The notes under the pieces: generated by a model
Databases searched by the model: none
What the model saw: the letters and a program-made list of their open reading frames with translations, nothing else
Told to the model about the DNA's origin: nothing
Assembly (NCBI GenBank): GCA_041391765.1
Contig: JAWKNJ010000024.1
Span: 38,643-102,642, forward strand
Direction of reading: 5' to 3'
DNA from: SHAN690 sp041391765
GTDB taxonomy: Bacteria > Bacteroidota > Bacteroidia > Flavobacteriales_G > Salibacteraceae
Length of the DNA: 64,000 bases
Translations under genes and position numbers: made by a program
Part shown: positions 30,296-39,360 of the stretch, piece after piece
Layout: each line of letters starts with the position of its first letter
Position numbering within the stretch: position 1 is the first letter of the stretch

Positions 30296-31528
30296 TTAGT
30301 TAAATCGAATGGACTTAACGGGATCGATTCGTGTGATGAGCAACGCTGGGAGCATCATCATGATCATGGATACCGCAATGCTACCCAAGTTGATTAGGAG
30401 TAAAGTGGGTAAATCAAATAGAATCGGAACGTGATCTACGTAGTAGTTTGACTTGTCTAGTTTGAATAAGTGAAACTGCTGTTGAAGTAGTCCCAGGCCT
30501 AAACCGATAACATTTCCCCAAAAGGTACCGATCACGATTAGATAAGCGGCATTGTACAGAAATACTCGGCTGATGCTTCTATTGTTGGCACCCATTGCTT
30601 TCAGCAAACCAATCATGTTTGTTCGCTCCAGAATAAAAACAAGCAATGCCGTGATCATGTTAATTCCGGATACTAGAATCATCAGGGTCAAGATGATGAC
30701 CACATTCAAATCCTGAAGTTCTAGCCATCCAAAAATTTCCATGAATTGATCCGTGACTTTCAGCGTATTGAATTCCCAGCTAATATGGTCGCTGATGATT
30801 TGATCAAGCTTGGTGAGGTCATCAAAGGACTTGAGGGTTACTTCAAAACCCGCAACCTGATTCTCGTCCCATCCGTTCAGTTTTTGGACATGCTTGATGT
30901 CGCAGATTAAAATATTAGCATCGAATTGATCCATTCCGCTTTCATAAATACCTCCAATAACAAACCTGCGCTTTCGCTCTTTTTCATCCTGAATGAACAC
31001 CACCGTGATCTTCTCGCCAAGCTCCAAATTCAGTTTGTCAACGATGTATTTGGAAAGAACGATGCTATCCGATTTCGTGCTGTCTGCAAGGTGAAACACA
31101 GAACCTGAGATCAAGTTTTGCCGGAAGAAACTCCATTCGAAATCGCGATCAATTCCTTTGGCCAGCACACCGTGAATCTCGCCATCCGCCACGATGATCC
31201 CGCTTTTGTAGGCATGCACATTCACGTTGCTAACACTTGGTTCCGCTTTAATCGCCTCCACAAAATCTTGGTTGCGATCAACCGGTTTGATGCCGAGTGT
31301 GTTGGATGGATTGTAGAGTGAAATTTGAAGATGGGACCCAAAGCCAAGTACCTTCTTTCGAATTTCATCCTGAAAGCCGGTAACAATGGCTACAGAAAGA
31401 ATCATGACCGACATTCCGATGGCTATTCCAGCCACCGCAATTTTCACAATGGCCGAGCTGCTTCTTCCGGTTATGCCTTTTCTTCGGCCACCGATCATTT
31501 TTCTCGCAAGAAGCAATTCGTATCGCAA
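30296..31528 (-). CDS. LolC/LolE-type ABC transporter permease
   Basis: 410 residues. The family moves lipoproteins from the inner membrane to the periplasmic carrier. Topology fits: one helix at about 28-50 (IAVAGIAIGMSVMILSVAIV), a large periplasmic MacB-like region at 55-260, and three C-terminal helices at about 270-295, 320-345 and 375-400 in an FtsX-type domain. LLKAMGANNRSI is the characteristic coupling segment. No ATPase gene is adjacent, which is common in Bacteroidota. It may serve export of the lipoproteins coded elsewhere in the window. Confidence 0.87.
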   Translation of the reverse strand: MRYELLLARKMIGGRRKGITGRSSSAIVKIAVAGIAIGMSVMILSVAIVTGFQDEIRKKVLGFGSHLQISLYNPSNTLGIKPVDRNQDFVEAIKAEPSVSNVNVHAYKSGIIVADGEIHGVLAKGIDRDFEWSFFRQNLISGSVFHLADSTKSDSIVLSKYIVDKLNLELGEKITVVFIQDEKERKRRFVIGGIYESGMDQFDANILICDIKHVQKLNGWDENQVAGFEVTLKSFDDLTKLDQIISDHISWEFNTLKVTDQFMEIFGWLELQDLNVVIILTLMILVSGINMITALLVFILERTNMIGLLKAMGANNRSISRVFLYNAAYLIVIGTFWGNVIGLGLGLLQQQFHLFKLDKSNYYVDHVPILFDLPTLLLINLGSIAVSMIMMMLPALLITRIDPVKSIRFN

Positions 31529-31609
31529 AGTCTGAGTGTTTAAAACTTAGCCTGACAAGGGTCTATGACGCTGTGAAGATGCGGAATTTTGACAACGTAA
31601 AAGGGTAGG

Positions 31610-32803
31610 ATGAAGGCTGTACATACATTGATATTATTGGCGATTTACGCGCAAATTTCTGTCGGGCAGAACCTGTACAAAACGGATAAGGACATCACGG
31701 TAGCTGCCAAGCGCTATGATCAATACGCATATCTTTTGAAGGATAAGAATGTCGGGGTAGTTGGAAATCACACAACAATAGTTGACTCCGTTCACTTGGT
31801 TGACTTCTTGATTTCGAAGGACGTGCATGTGAAAAAGGTATTCGCTCCAGAACACGGATTTCGCGGCAAGGCTGATGCAGGGGAGAAGGTGGACGATGGA
31901 AAGGATGCCAAAACAGGATTGCCTGTAATCAGCCTGTATGGTTCACATAAGAAACCCACGAAAGTCGATTTGGAAGGATTGGACGTGGTTGTTTTCGATA
32001 TTCAAGATGTGGGGGCACGTTTCTATACGTACATATCCACAATGACCTATGTGATGGAAGCTTGTGCTGAGAATGGTGTGTCTGTTTTAGTGCTGGATCG
32101 TCCAAATCCGAATGGGTTTTATGTGGACGGTCCGATCTTAAAGCCTGAGTACAAGTCTTTTGTGGGAATGCTTCCAATTCCAATTGTGCATGGCATGACA
32201 GTGGGAGAGTTGGCGAAAATGATCAACAACGAGGGCTGGTTGGAGAACGGTGTGAAATGCGAGTTGACTGTGATTCCATGTGATGGTTACGAACACCGCG
32301 ATATCTATGTGTTGCCCATTAAGCCATCGCCAAACCTTCCGAACCAGAATGCCATTTTGCTCTATCCTTCCTTGTGCTTGTTTGAGGGAACGGATTTTAG
32401 CGTGGGCCGTGGAACCGACACGCCTTTTGAAGTTTTTGGTCATCCAAACATGGCACAAGGATCTTTTGTGTTTGTTCCCAAAAGCACGGATGGTGCAAAG
32501 AACCCCAAGCACGAGGGAGTGCCTTGCATAGGGTGGGACTTAACCGAATTCGGAGGTAAGAATGTTCAGGATAAAAAGGAATTGATCATCGATTACATTG
32601 TGAATGCGTACCGCAACTTTCCACAACCTGAAAAGTTCTTCTTGACCAATGGATTCTTCAACAAATTGGCTGGAACAGATGAGTTGCAGAAACAAATTCA
32701 GTCCGGGTTAACAGCCGATCAAATTCGCGCCTCTTGGAGAGACGAATTGTCGGAATTCAAGCAGTTGCGAAGAAAGTACCTGCTTTACAAGGACTTTGAG
32801 TAG
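31610..32803 (+). CDS. DUF1343 / NamZ-type exo-beta-N-acetylmuramidase
   Basis: 397 residues with a signal peptide (1-19, ending SVGQ). The DUF1343 family includes the NamZ muramidases that remove terminal N-acetylmuramic acid from peptidoglycan fragments. Hallmarks are VGVVGNHTTIVDS near residue 48, FAPEHGFRGKADAGE near 80, DVVVFDIQDVGARFYTYIST near 128 and VLDRPNPNG near 165, with FEGTDFSVGRGTDTPFEVFG near 262. It stands alone between two minus-strand genes. Function is inferred from the family; likely used in wall recycling. Confidence 0.87.
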   Translation: MKAVHTLILLAIYAQISVGQNLYKTDKDITVAAKRYDQYAYLLKDKNVGVVGNHTTIVDSVHLVDFLISKDVHVKKVFAPEHGFRGKADAGEKVDDGKDAKTGLPVISLYGSHKKPTKVDLEGLDVVVFDIQDVGARFYTYISTMTYVMEACAENGVSVLVLDRPNPNGFYVDGPILKPEYKSFVGMLPIPIVHGMTVGELAKMINNEGWLENGVKCELTVIPCDGYEHRDIYVLPIKPSPNLPNQNAILLYPSLCLFEGTDFSVGRGTDTPFEVFGHPNMAQGSFVFVPKSTDGAKNPKHEGVPCIGWDLTEFGGKNVQDKKELIIDYIVNAYRNFPQPEKFFLTNGFFNKLAGTDELQKQIQSGLTADQIRASWRDELSEFKQLRRKYLLYKDFE

Positions 32804-32805
32804 GT

Positions 32806-34042
32806 CTACGCCTTAGCTGAAGCCAAGTCTTCAATAGCTTCTTCACTCAACTTGCCAGGGTAGGCTACGAGTGCGGCTCTCAGAACTTCAACCGCCAAAC
32901 TAAGCTTATCCTTTTCAAGGACGTATGCCAAGCGTACTTCACGCGTTCCCAAACCTTTTGAAGCATAGAATCCTTCAGCCGGAGCCATCATGACAGTAGC
33001 GCCTTTATGTTCGAAGTCACTCAATATCCATTGGCAAAATTTCTCCGCACTGTCCACAGGTAATTCAGCCATTGCATAGAAGGCACCGCCCGGCATTGGG
33101 CAAGTGACACCCTCAATGCCATTCAGTCCGTTCACCAAAAGGTCTCTGCGAGAAACGTATTCTGTTATGACGTCATCGAAATAGGACTGCGGAGTTTGCA
33201 AAGCTGCTTCGCCAGCAATTTGCCCTAAAGTTGGTGGGCTTAATCGTGCCTGTGCAAATTTCAATGCCGTCTTCATCACATCCTTGTTGCGACTCACCAT
33301 GGCTCCTACACGCGCTCCACACATGCTGTATCGCTTTGAAACAGAGTCAACAACAATGGCGTGCTGGTCAATGCCTTCCATGTTCAGGATTGAGTAGTGC
33401 TCACGGCCATCGTAGCAGAATTCTCGGTAAACCTCATCTGCAAACAGGAACAGGTCGTTCTCCAAAACGATCTGGCAGAAGTGTCTGCAATTCTTCCTTA
33501 GTATACAAGTAACCGGTTGGGTTTCCAGGATTGCAAATGATGATGCCTCTTGTTCTAGGAGTGATCAGTTCTCTGAACTTCTCGATTGGAGGCAAGGCAT
33601 ACTTGTCTTTCAAGTAGGTCGTGATGGGTCTTAAAATGACTTGTGCTTCCAGTGCGAATCCGTTGTAGTTCGCATAGAATGGCTCAGGAACAATCACTTC
33701 ATCATCCGGATTGAAGCATGTCATCATGGCAAACATGATAGCTTCTGACCCGCCATTGGTAACGATGATGTCTTCATGGGTCACGTTGATGCCATTGTCT
33801 ACATAATACTTAGCAAGACCTTTTCTGTACGACTCAAAACCTGCACTGTGACTGTATTCAATCACTTTGCGATCCATGTTCTTGATGGCGTTCAAAGCCA
33901 CTTCTGGAGTCTCAATGTCAGGCTGACCAATATTTAGATGGATCACATTCTTTCCTGCAGCGATTGCCTTTTCGGCATATGGCACGAGCTTTCTGATGGG
34001 AGACTCGGGCATTGCATAGCCCTTTTTTGAAATAAACGGCAT
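32806..34042 (-). CDS. Class I/II aminotransferase (aspartate aminotransferase-like), one frameshift
   Basis: PLP-dependent aminotransferase of about 410 residues. The first part (34042 down to about 33480) has MPESPIRKLVPYAEKA, LNIGQPDIETP and CNPGNPTGYLYTKEELQTL. The second part continues QIVLENDLFLFADEVYREFC, with the PLP lysine in VDSVSKRYSMCGARVGA and the C-terminal GTREVRLAYV. One base near 33480 throws the frame between LQTL and QIVLEND. Removing it restores a continuous protein, so a sequencing error is likelier than a mutation. The ATG at 34042 (MPFISKKGYAMPE) is preferred to the one at 34075, which lies over the promoter box. Confidence 0.87.
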
Positions 34043-34074
34043 GGTATCTGGCTTTGTGATTGTTTGAAGAGGCA

Positions 34075-34082
34075 CAAAGATA
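34075..34082 (-). promoter_or_regulatory. -7 box for the aminotransferase gene
   Basis: TATCTTTG on the minus strand matches TAnnTTTG, 32 bases ahead of the chosen ATG. It overlaps the alternative start at 34075 and argues against it. Confidence 0.5.
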
Positions 34083-34104
34083 GTTCGGTATTGGCAACGG
34101 TGGG

Positions 34105-34135
34105 AAACAAAAAACCCTCGCCATAGGCAAGGGTT
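34105..34135 (-). terminator. Terminator after the DUF1573 gene
   Basis: Read on the minus strand, AACCCTTGCC, a short loop and GGCGAGGGTT form a stem of about 10 bp with one mismatch, followed by TTTTTTG. It lies about 30 bases past the stop of the 151-residue DUF1573 gene. Confidence 0.75.
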
Positions 34136-34163
34136 AAAATTGAACTAGTTCCTCGGAAAAAAA

Positions 34164-34619
34164 TCAGTTTGCCGAAGGAGCCATCGTAGGCTCAGCAGCC
34201 GGCATCGCAGCGTCTGGTTTCGGTGCTGCTTCAATGTTTCCTTTGATTCGAATCACTTTAGTCGCAGCATTTCCTGCATTAGACGTGATCGTTACAGACT
34301 TGTTGATAGGACCAACTCGCTTGCTATCATACTTCACCTTGATCTCACCTGTTTCTCCCGGTGCGATTGGCTCACGTGGCCAAGTTGGAACCGTACATCC
34401 GCATGATCCCTTGGCATTAGAGATGATCAATGGTTCTGTACCAGTGTTTTTGAATGTGAAAACTGTGCTGGCATCGCCATGCTGTTTCATATTTCCGAAG
34501 TCGTGAACTTCTTTTTCAAATTCGATCGATGCTCCACTTTTTGGCGCTGCTGCTTCTTGAGCGAAAGAACCAAGTGACATCATCAGAAGGGCGCTAAGCG
34601 CAACAAATAGTTTCTTCAT
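34164..34619 (-). CDS. DUF1573 secreted protein (first of a pair)
   Basis: 151 residues starting MKKLFVALSALLMM with a signal peptide ending GSFAQ. The DUF1573 domain (about 28-135) has an Ig-like pattern: EKEVHDFGNMKQ, FKNTGTEPLIISNAKGSCGC and WPREPIAPGETGEIKVKYDS, then GPINKSVTITSNA. The tail is Pro/Ala-rich. The ATG at 34619 is chosen because the signal peptide starts there. The family is abundant in Bacteroidota and its role is unknown; the fold suggests envelope protein binding. It is a paralogue of the neighbour at 34711. Confidence 0.85.
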   Translation of the reverse strand: MKKLFVALSALLMMSLGSFAQEAAAPKSGASIEFEKEVHDFGNMKQHGDASTVFTFKNTGTEPLIISNAKGSCGCTVPTWPREPIAPGETGEIKVKYDSKRVGPINKSVTITSNAGNAATKVIRIKGNIEAAPKPDAAMPAAEPTMAPSAN

Positions 34620-34640
34620 GGTTTCGGTTTTTATCACGGT

Positions 34641-34648
34641 CAAATTTA
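34641..34648 (-). promoter_or_regulatory. -7 box for DUF1573 gene
   Basis: TAAATTTG on the minus strand fits TAnnTTTG, 21 bases ahead of the ATG at 34619. No clear -33 TTG. Confidence 0.45.
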
Positions 34649-34710
34649 GGTGTGATGATTTTGTTGATGGATCGTTTAACACAGAATTAAGAATTGTCTA
34701 CAATCAATCT

Positions 34711-35085
34711 TTACTGAGCCGGGCCCGCCACAGTTCCTTTAATTCTCAATTCCGTTGGTGAGTTTGGATCGTTGGAATCGATGGTCACCGATTTTTGAAA
34801 TGGGCCGGTGTTTTTAGCATCATATGTCACTTTGATCTTACCTGTTTTGCCCGGCATAATTGGCGCCTTTGGATACTCAGGAACAGTACAACCACAAGAT
34901 CCTTCAGCTCCGGAAATAATCAGCGGAGCCGTGCCGTCATTGGTAAATTCAAACTCATAAGTGGCCGGAACACCTTGCTTGATGTCTCCGAAATCATGGT
35001 TTTTGTCATCGAATGACATGCTCTGTGACCATGCGAGAGGCGCAAGTAAAAGACTCGCGATAACGGTTAAAAATGCTCGTTTCAT
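34711..35085 (-). CDS. DUF1573 secreted protein (second of a pair)
   Basis: 124 residues starting MKRAFLTVIASLLLAPLAWS, a signal peptide. The DUF1573 domain contains DDKNHDFGDIKQGVPATYEF, GTAPLIISGAEGSCGCTVPE and MPGKTGKIKVTYDAKNTGPF. It is closely similar to the protein at 34164 but lacks the Pro/Ala tail, so the two look like a tandem duplication. It has its own -7 box, so they may be separately transcribed. Function is unknown. Confidence 0.85.
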   Translation of the reverse strand: MKRAFLTVIASLLLAPLAWSQSMSFDDKNHDFGDIKQGVPATYEFEFTNDGTAPLIISGAEGSCGCTVPEYPKAPIMPGKTGKIKVTYDAKNTGPFQKSVTIDSNDPNSPTELRIKGTVAGPAQ

Positions 35086-35106
35086 TTGTTTTTTGGTTAC
35101 TTGAGT

Positions 35107-35114
35107 CAAATGTA
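35107..35114 (-). promoter_or_regulatory. -7 box for second DUF1573 gene
   Basis: TACATTTG on the minus strand, 21 bases ahead of the ATG at 35085. An upstream TTA lies 21 bases away. Confidence 0.5.
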
Positions 35115-35170
35115 GTTTCGGATATGTTCAACTATTAATGATTAACGAGCCTTTAACAGCGAAGAGACTT

Positions 35171-35178
35171 TACTTTTG
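35171..35178 (+). promoter_or_regulatory. -7 box for valS
   Basis: TACTTTTG fits TAnnTTTG and ends 22 bases ahead of the ATG at 35201. This supports that start over the upstream in-frame ATG at 35138. No good TTG at the -33 distance. Confidence 0.45.
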
Positions 35179-35200
35179 CCGCTCGCTGAAAAAAGGTAGA

Positions 35201-37834
35201 ATGAGTGAATTGTCAACGCGGTATAATCCCGCATCGGTAGAGGAAAAGTGGTATAAACACTGGATGGATAAGGGATATTTTAAGTCTATGCCTGATCCAA
35301 ATAATGAAAAATATACTGGGGCTTTCACGGTTGTTATCCCTCCACCGAATGTGACCGGTGTTTTGCACATGGGCCACATGCTCAATAACACCATTCAAGA
35401 CATCCTGATCAGAAAGGCAAGGTTGGAAGGCAAGAACGCGTGCTGGGTTCCGGGCATGGACCACGCATCGATTGCCACAGAAGCGAAAGTGGTGAAACGC
35501 CTGCGCGAAAAAGGCATCAAGAAGTCAGACATTGGGCGGGAAGAGTTTCTGAAGCATGCTTGGGAATGGAAGGAAGAATATGGTGGGGTCATTCTCGAAC
35601 AGTTGAAGAAGCTTGGTGCCAGTTGCGATTGGGATCGCACACGCTTCACTATGGATGAGAAGTACTACGAAAGCGTCCTTGACACATTCATTCACTTGTA
35701 TGATAAGGGGTTGATTTATCGCGGTGCGCGCATGGTGAATTGGGATTGCGAAGCATTGACCGCTGTTTCTGATGAAGAAGTCATTCATACCGAGGAGAAC
35801 GGAAAACTTTACAGCGTTCGATATCAGGTAGCTGGAACGAACGAATTTGTCACGATCGCCACAACACGTCCGGAAACCATTGTTGGAGACTCTGCCATTT
35901 GTGTTCACCCTGACGATGAGCGATACAAACACTTGCATGGCAAGAAGGCCATTGTACCTATCGTGAATCGAGAGGTTCCGATCATTCAAGATGAATACGT
36001 GACCATGGATTTTGGAACCGGGTGCTTAAAGGTGACTCCGGCTCATGATGCGAATGACTACGAGTTGGGCTTGAAACACAACTTGGAAACCATCGACATT
36101 TTGAACGCCAATGGAACGCTGAGTGAAGCTGCCCAGGTATTGGTGGGCGAAGATCGTTTCGAGGCGAGAAAGAAAATTGTTCCGCTTTTGGAAGCGGCTG
36201 GAGCCTTGGTGAAAGTGGAGGATTACCAGAATAAGGTTGGTCGTAGCGAACGTACCAATTCTGTGATCGAACCGCGTTTGTCTAAACAGTGGTTCGTGAA
36301 AATGAAACCATTGGCTGAACCAGCTTTGAAAGCGGTGGAAGACGGTGATGTGAAGTTCTATCCACAGAAATACGTGAACACCTATCGCTATTGGATGAGC
36401 AACATCAAAGATTGGTGCATCAGCCGCCAACTATGGTGGGGACATCGCATTCCTGCTTGGTATTTTGGCGAGGGAGACGATGACTTCGTGGTAGCGAAAA
36501 CAGCAGAAGAGGCATTGAAAAAAGCTTCGGAAGCAGCGGGAAGAACGCTTGCAACGAATGATCTACACCAAGATGAAGACGTAATGGACACATGGTTCAG
36601 CTCATGGTTGTGGCCGATCAGTGTGTTTGATGGCTTTTATAAGCGCGATGAACTGGACTATTACTATCCAACGAACGACCTCGTTACCGGACCGGACATC
36701 ATTTTCTTTTGGGTGGCTCGAATGATCATGGCGGGGTACGAGTTCGAAGGCAAAAAGCCCTTTGAGAACGTTTATTTCACGGGAATCATTCGCGATAAAC
36801 TCGGACGAAAAATGTCCAAGTCATTGGGTAATTCACCTGATCCGATTGACCTGATTGAGAAATACAGTGCGGATGGCGTGCGACTTGGTTTATTGATGAC
36901 GGCTCCTGCCGGAAACGACATTCCCTTTGATGATTCCATTTGCGAACAGGGCAGAAATTTCACTAACAAGATTTGGAATGCACTTCGCTTGATCAAAGGC
37001 TGGGAAGTGGCAGATAAGCCACAACCGGAGGTGAATAAGCTCGCGGTGGAGTGGTTGGAGAATCGCATCAACAAAGAAATTTCTGAGATCAACGATCACT
37101 ACAAGAAGTATCGTTTGAACGATGCCGCGATGAGCATTTACAAATTGATTTGGGACGAATTCTGCTCTTGGTACTTAGAGGCGATTAAACCGGCTTATGG
37201 AGATAGCATTGACCAGACCACATTGGATTCGACCGTTTCGATGTTTGAAAAGCTCAGCACATTACTTCATCCAATGATGCCATTCATTAGTGAAGAAGTG
37301 TGGCACGGGCTGAAGGAGAGAAGTGAAGGCGATTGCGTATTCAAATCCAATTGGCCGGTGGCTAATCCGGCAGACGAGACAATGATTTCAGACTTTGAAT
37401 TGGTTAAGTCCATCATCACCGAAGTGCGCTCTATTCGTGCTTCCAAATCTCTTTCTCCTAAAGAACAGTTAGCGCTTTACCAAAAAGCAGGAAAAGGATC
37501 ATACAGCCGATTTGAGTCTGTATTGGTGAAATTGGCGAATGTGGATGTTCACTGGTCTGCCGCTCCGGAAGGACCTTCAGGTTCATTTATTCTGGGAACA
37601 CTTGAATTCACTGTGCCCCTGACAGGCCTTGTTGATGCGGGAGAGGAAAAATCCAAGTTGGAGGAGGAGTTGGCCTACCAAAAAGGATTCCTGAATTCGG
37701 TATTGAAAAAGCTGAGCAACGAAAAGTTTGTAGGTGGAGCACCTGAGGCCGTTGTTGCAGCCGAGCGTAAGAAGCAGAATGATGCGGAAACCCGTATTAA
37801 ATCTATTGAAGAAAAGCTGGCGACCCTGGGATGA
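35201..37834 (+). CDS. valS: Valyl-tRNA synthetase
   Basis: 877 residues; charges tRNA-Val in the cytoplasm. The class I signatures are PNVTGVLHMGHML (HIGH type) near residue 50 and GRKMSKSLGNSPDP near 535. The editing domain is present at about 200-340. The C-terminus has the valyl-type coiled coil, KSKLEEELAYQKGFLNSVLK to the end. I start at MSELSTRYNPASVEEKW, the normal N-terminus; the earlier in-frame ATG at 35138 would lie upstream of the -7 box. It overlaps the next gene by 4 bases. Confidence 0.96.
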   Translation: MSELSTRYNPASVEEKWYKHWMDKGYFKSMPDPNNEKYTGAFTVVIPPPNVTGVLHMGHMLNNTIQDILIRKARLEGKNACWVPGMDHASIATEAKVVKRLREKGIKKSDIGREEFLKHAWEWKEEYGGVILEQLKKLGASCDWDRTRFTMDEKYYESVLDTFIHLYDKGLIYRGARMVNWDCEALTAVSDEEVIHTEENGKLYSVRYQVAGTNEFVTIATTRPETIVGDSAICVHPDDERYKHLHGKKAIVPIVNREVPIIQDEYVTMDFGTGCLKVTPAHDANDYELGLKHNLETIDILNANGTLSEAAQVLVGEDRFEARKKIVPLLEAAGALVKVEDYQNKVGRSERTNSVIEPRLSKQWFVKMKPLAEPALKAVEDGDVKFYPQKYVNTYRYWMSNIKDWCISRQLWWGHRIPAWYFGEGDDDFVVAKTAEEALKKASEAAGRTLATNDLHQDEDVMDTWFSSWLWPISVFDGFYKRDELDYYYPTNDLVTGPDIIFFWVARMIMAGYEFEGKKPFENVYFTGIIRDKLGRKMSKSLGNSPDPIDLIEKYSADGVRLGLLMTAPAGNDIPFDDSICEQGRNFTNKIWNALRLIKGWEVADKPQPEVNKLAVEWLENRINKEISEINDHYKKYRLNDAAMSIYKLIWDEFCSWYLEAIKPAYGDSIDQTTLDSTVSMFEKLSTLLHPMMPFISEEVWHGLKERSEGDCVFKSNWPVANPADETMISDFELVKSIITEVRSIRASKSLSPKEQLALYQKAGKGSYSRFESVLVKLANVDVHWSAAPEGPSGSFILGTLEFTVPLTGLVDAGEEKSKLEEELAYQKGFLNSVLKKLSNEKFVGGAPEAVVAAERKKQNDAETRIKSIEEKLATLG

Positions 37835-38592
37835 TGTTGACCAACATCCGAGTTCTATTACTGGTTGTATTTCCTGTTTTCACTGCAACGGTTGAAGCAC
37901 AGATTGTCAATGTTGAATCCCAGCGACCTGGAGCTACGGACGATGGGTGGCATGCGAATATTAATCTCAACTTAAGCTTCCAGAGGAATACTACTGATAT
38001 ACTAACCTATGGCAACAAGAGTATGGTGCAATGGCAGCAAAACAGGAATCGATTGCTGTTGCTCACCGATCTTAATCGGGTTCAGGCAGCGGGTGCTGAC
38101 TTTGTGAATCAGGGTTATTTGCATGCCCGATACAACTATCACCTCGATCAGAAAAAACGGTTTTCAATAGAGGCATTTCAACAGCTCCAGTTCAACACCG
38201 TTCAGCTAATAGAGCTGCGCTACTTAGCAGGCGTGGGTCCCAGTTGGAATGTGATTGAACATGACTCGTTGAAGTTTAGAGTGGGTTCTTTGCCGATGTA
38301 TGAATACGAAGAGCTGACCACCGATGCCATTGAGCGAAACATTCGCCAAAGCACCTACCTGTTGTTTTTCATTGACTTTGGTTTTTGCGAGTTTCAAACC
38401 ATTAACTACTACCAGCCTAAGTGGGGACAATGGTCAGACTATCGACTGAGTAGCGCAAATACGCTGGAGTTTACGATCAGAACTTGGCTTAAATACAACG
38501 TGTCCTTCAATCTGTTGATGGACAGCGGAGTGCCCGCTGGAATTCCGGAGCTGGTTTTTACGTTTAGGAATGGATTGGGGGTGGAGTTTTAA
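37831..38592 (+). CDS. DUF481 outer-membrane beta-barrel protein
   Basis: 253 residues with a signal peptide (about 1-23, ending TVEAQ). Amphipathic strands such as ANINLNLSFQRNTTDILTYG, LLLLTDLNRVQ and LHARYNYHLDQKKRFSIEAF, and a terminal Phe (RNGLGVEF), fit the DUF481 barrel family. The substrate is unknown. The ATG overlaps the valS stop (ATGA), so it is translationally coupled to valS although the functions are unrelated. Confidence 0.8.
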   Translation: MMLTNIRVLLLVVFPVFTATVEAQIVNVESQRPGATDDGWHANINLNLSFQRNTTDILTYGNKSMVQWQQNRNRLLLLTDLNRVQAAGADFVNQGYLHARYNYHLDQKKRFSIEAFQQLQFNTVQLIELRYLAGVGPSWNVIEHDSLKFRVGSLPMYEYEELTTDAIERNIRQSTYLLFFIDFGFCEFQTINYYQPKWGQWSDYRLSSANTLEFTIRTWLKYNVSFNLLMDSGVPAGIPELVFTFRNGLGVEF

Positions 38593-38604
38593 GCAAACCT
38601 TGTA

Positions 38605-39360
38605 TCAGACATAACCCATCATCCAATAACTTGCGTAGCCAATCCACTCGTGAAAGAGCACGTTCCAGAAGCCTAGCACAAAACCATCCGGCAGGAGCAT
38701 ATCCGGGGTAAAGGGCATGCTCGTGTTCATCGGGTCAGTGGTGTATGGAACAACCTTCAGTCCGGCTTTTTCAAAACAAGCAATAGCCCTTCGCATATGA
38801 AAGCCCGATGTGATCAGCAGTATCGGTTTCCGATCCAAGTGTTCATCCTTCAAAAGGTCAGCGGTAAAAACCGCATTCTCATGCGTGTTTCGTGAATTCG
38901 ATTCAATCAGGAATTTTCTATCCGGTATATTAATTTGTTCCAAGTATTCTTCTAGAAACAACGCCTCTCGCATCTCAGGTGCAGACACATAGCCGCTACC
39001 ACCGCTTACCACCAATTTCTTGATCTTTTTCATCTCCAATAGTCGAAGTGCCTGATTGAAGCGGTCTGCGCCCAAGCGAAACGTGAGACGGTTGCTGGTA
39101 GTGTCAAAAGAGGAGAATCCACCGAGGACAACTCCTACAGCATAGTCATCTAATTCTTCGTCTGTAATGATAGGAACCTCCCAGGCAGCCATGAACCAAC
39201 CTAGAATCAACGGGCTACTGAATACAAGTAACACTGTAATTGCTGCAATCCTCAACCTTCTGGCGAAGCGTTTCCAAATAATACTGGCTATTAGCAGCAT
39301 AAACACCCAAATCATGGGCATAGTCAGCACGGAGAGTATTTTGGATAGTAAGAAGAACAT
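38605..39360 (-). CDS. YdcF/SanA-family (DUF218) membrane protein
   Basis: 251 residues with two N-terminal membrane helices (about 5-25 and 32-55) followed by the DUF218 domain: AVGVVLGGFSSFD, FNQALRLLEMKKIKKLVVSG, the NTHENAVFTADLL motif, and LLITSGFHMRRAIACFEKAG. Relatives such as ElyC and SanA affect envelope integrity. The exact reaction is unknown. It starts at the stop of the DUF3667 gene (sharing one base), so the two form an operon. Confidence 0.85.
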   Translation of the reverse strand: MFFLLSKILSVLTMPMIWVFMLLIASIIWKRFARRLRIAAITVLLVFSSPLILGWFMAAWEVPIITDEELDDYAVGVVLGGFSSFDTTSNRLTFRLGADRFNQALRLLEMKKIKKLVVSGGSGYVSAPEMREALFLEEYLEQINIPDRKFLIESNSRNTHENAVFTADLLKDEHLDRKPILLITSGFHMRRAIACFEKAGLKVVPYTTDPMNTSMPFTPDMLLPDGFVLGFWNVLFHEWIGYASYWMMGYV

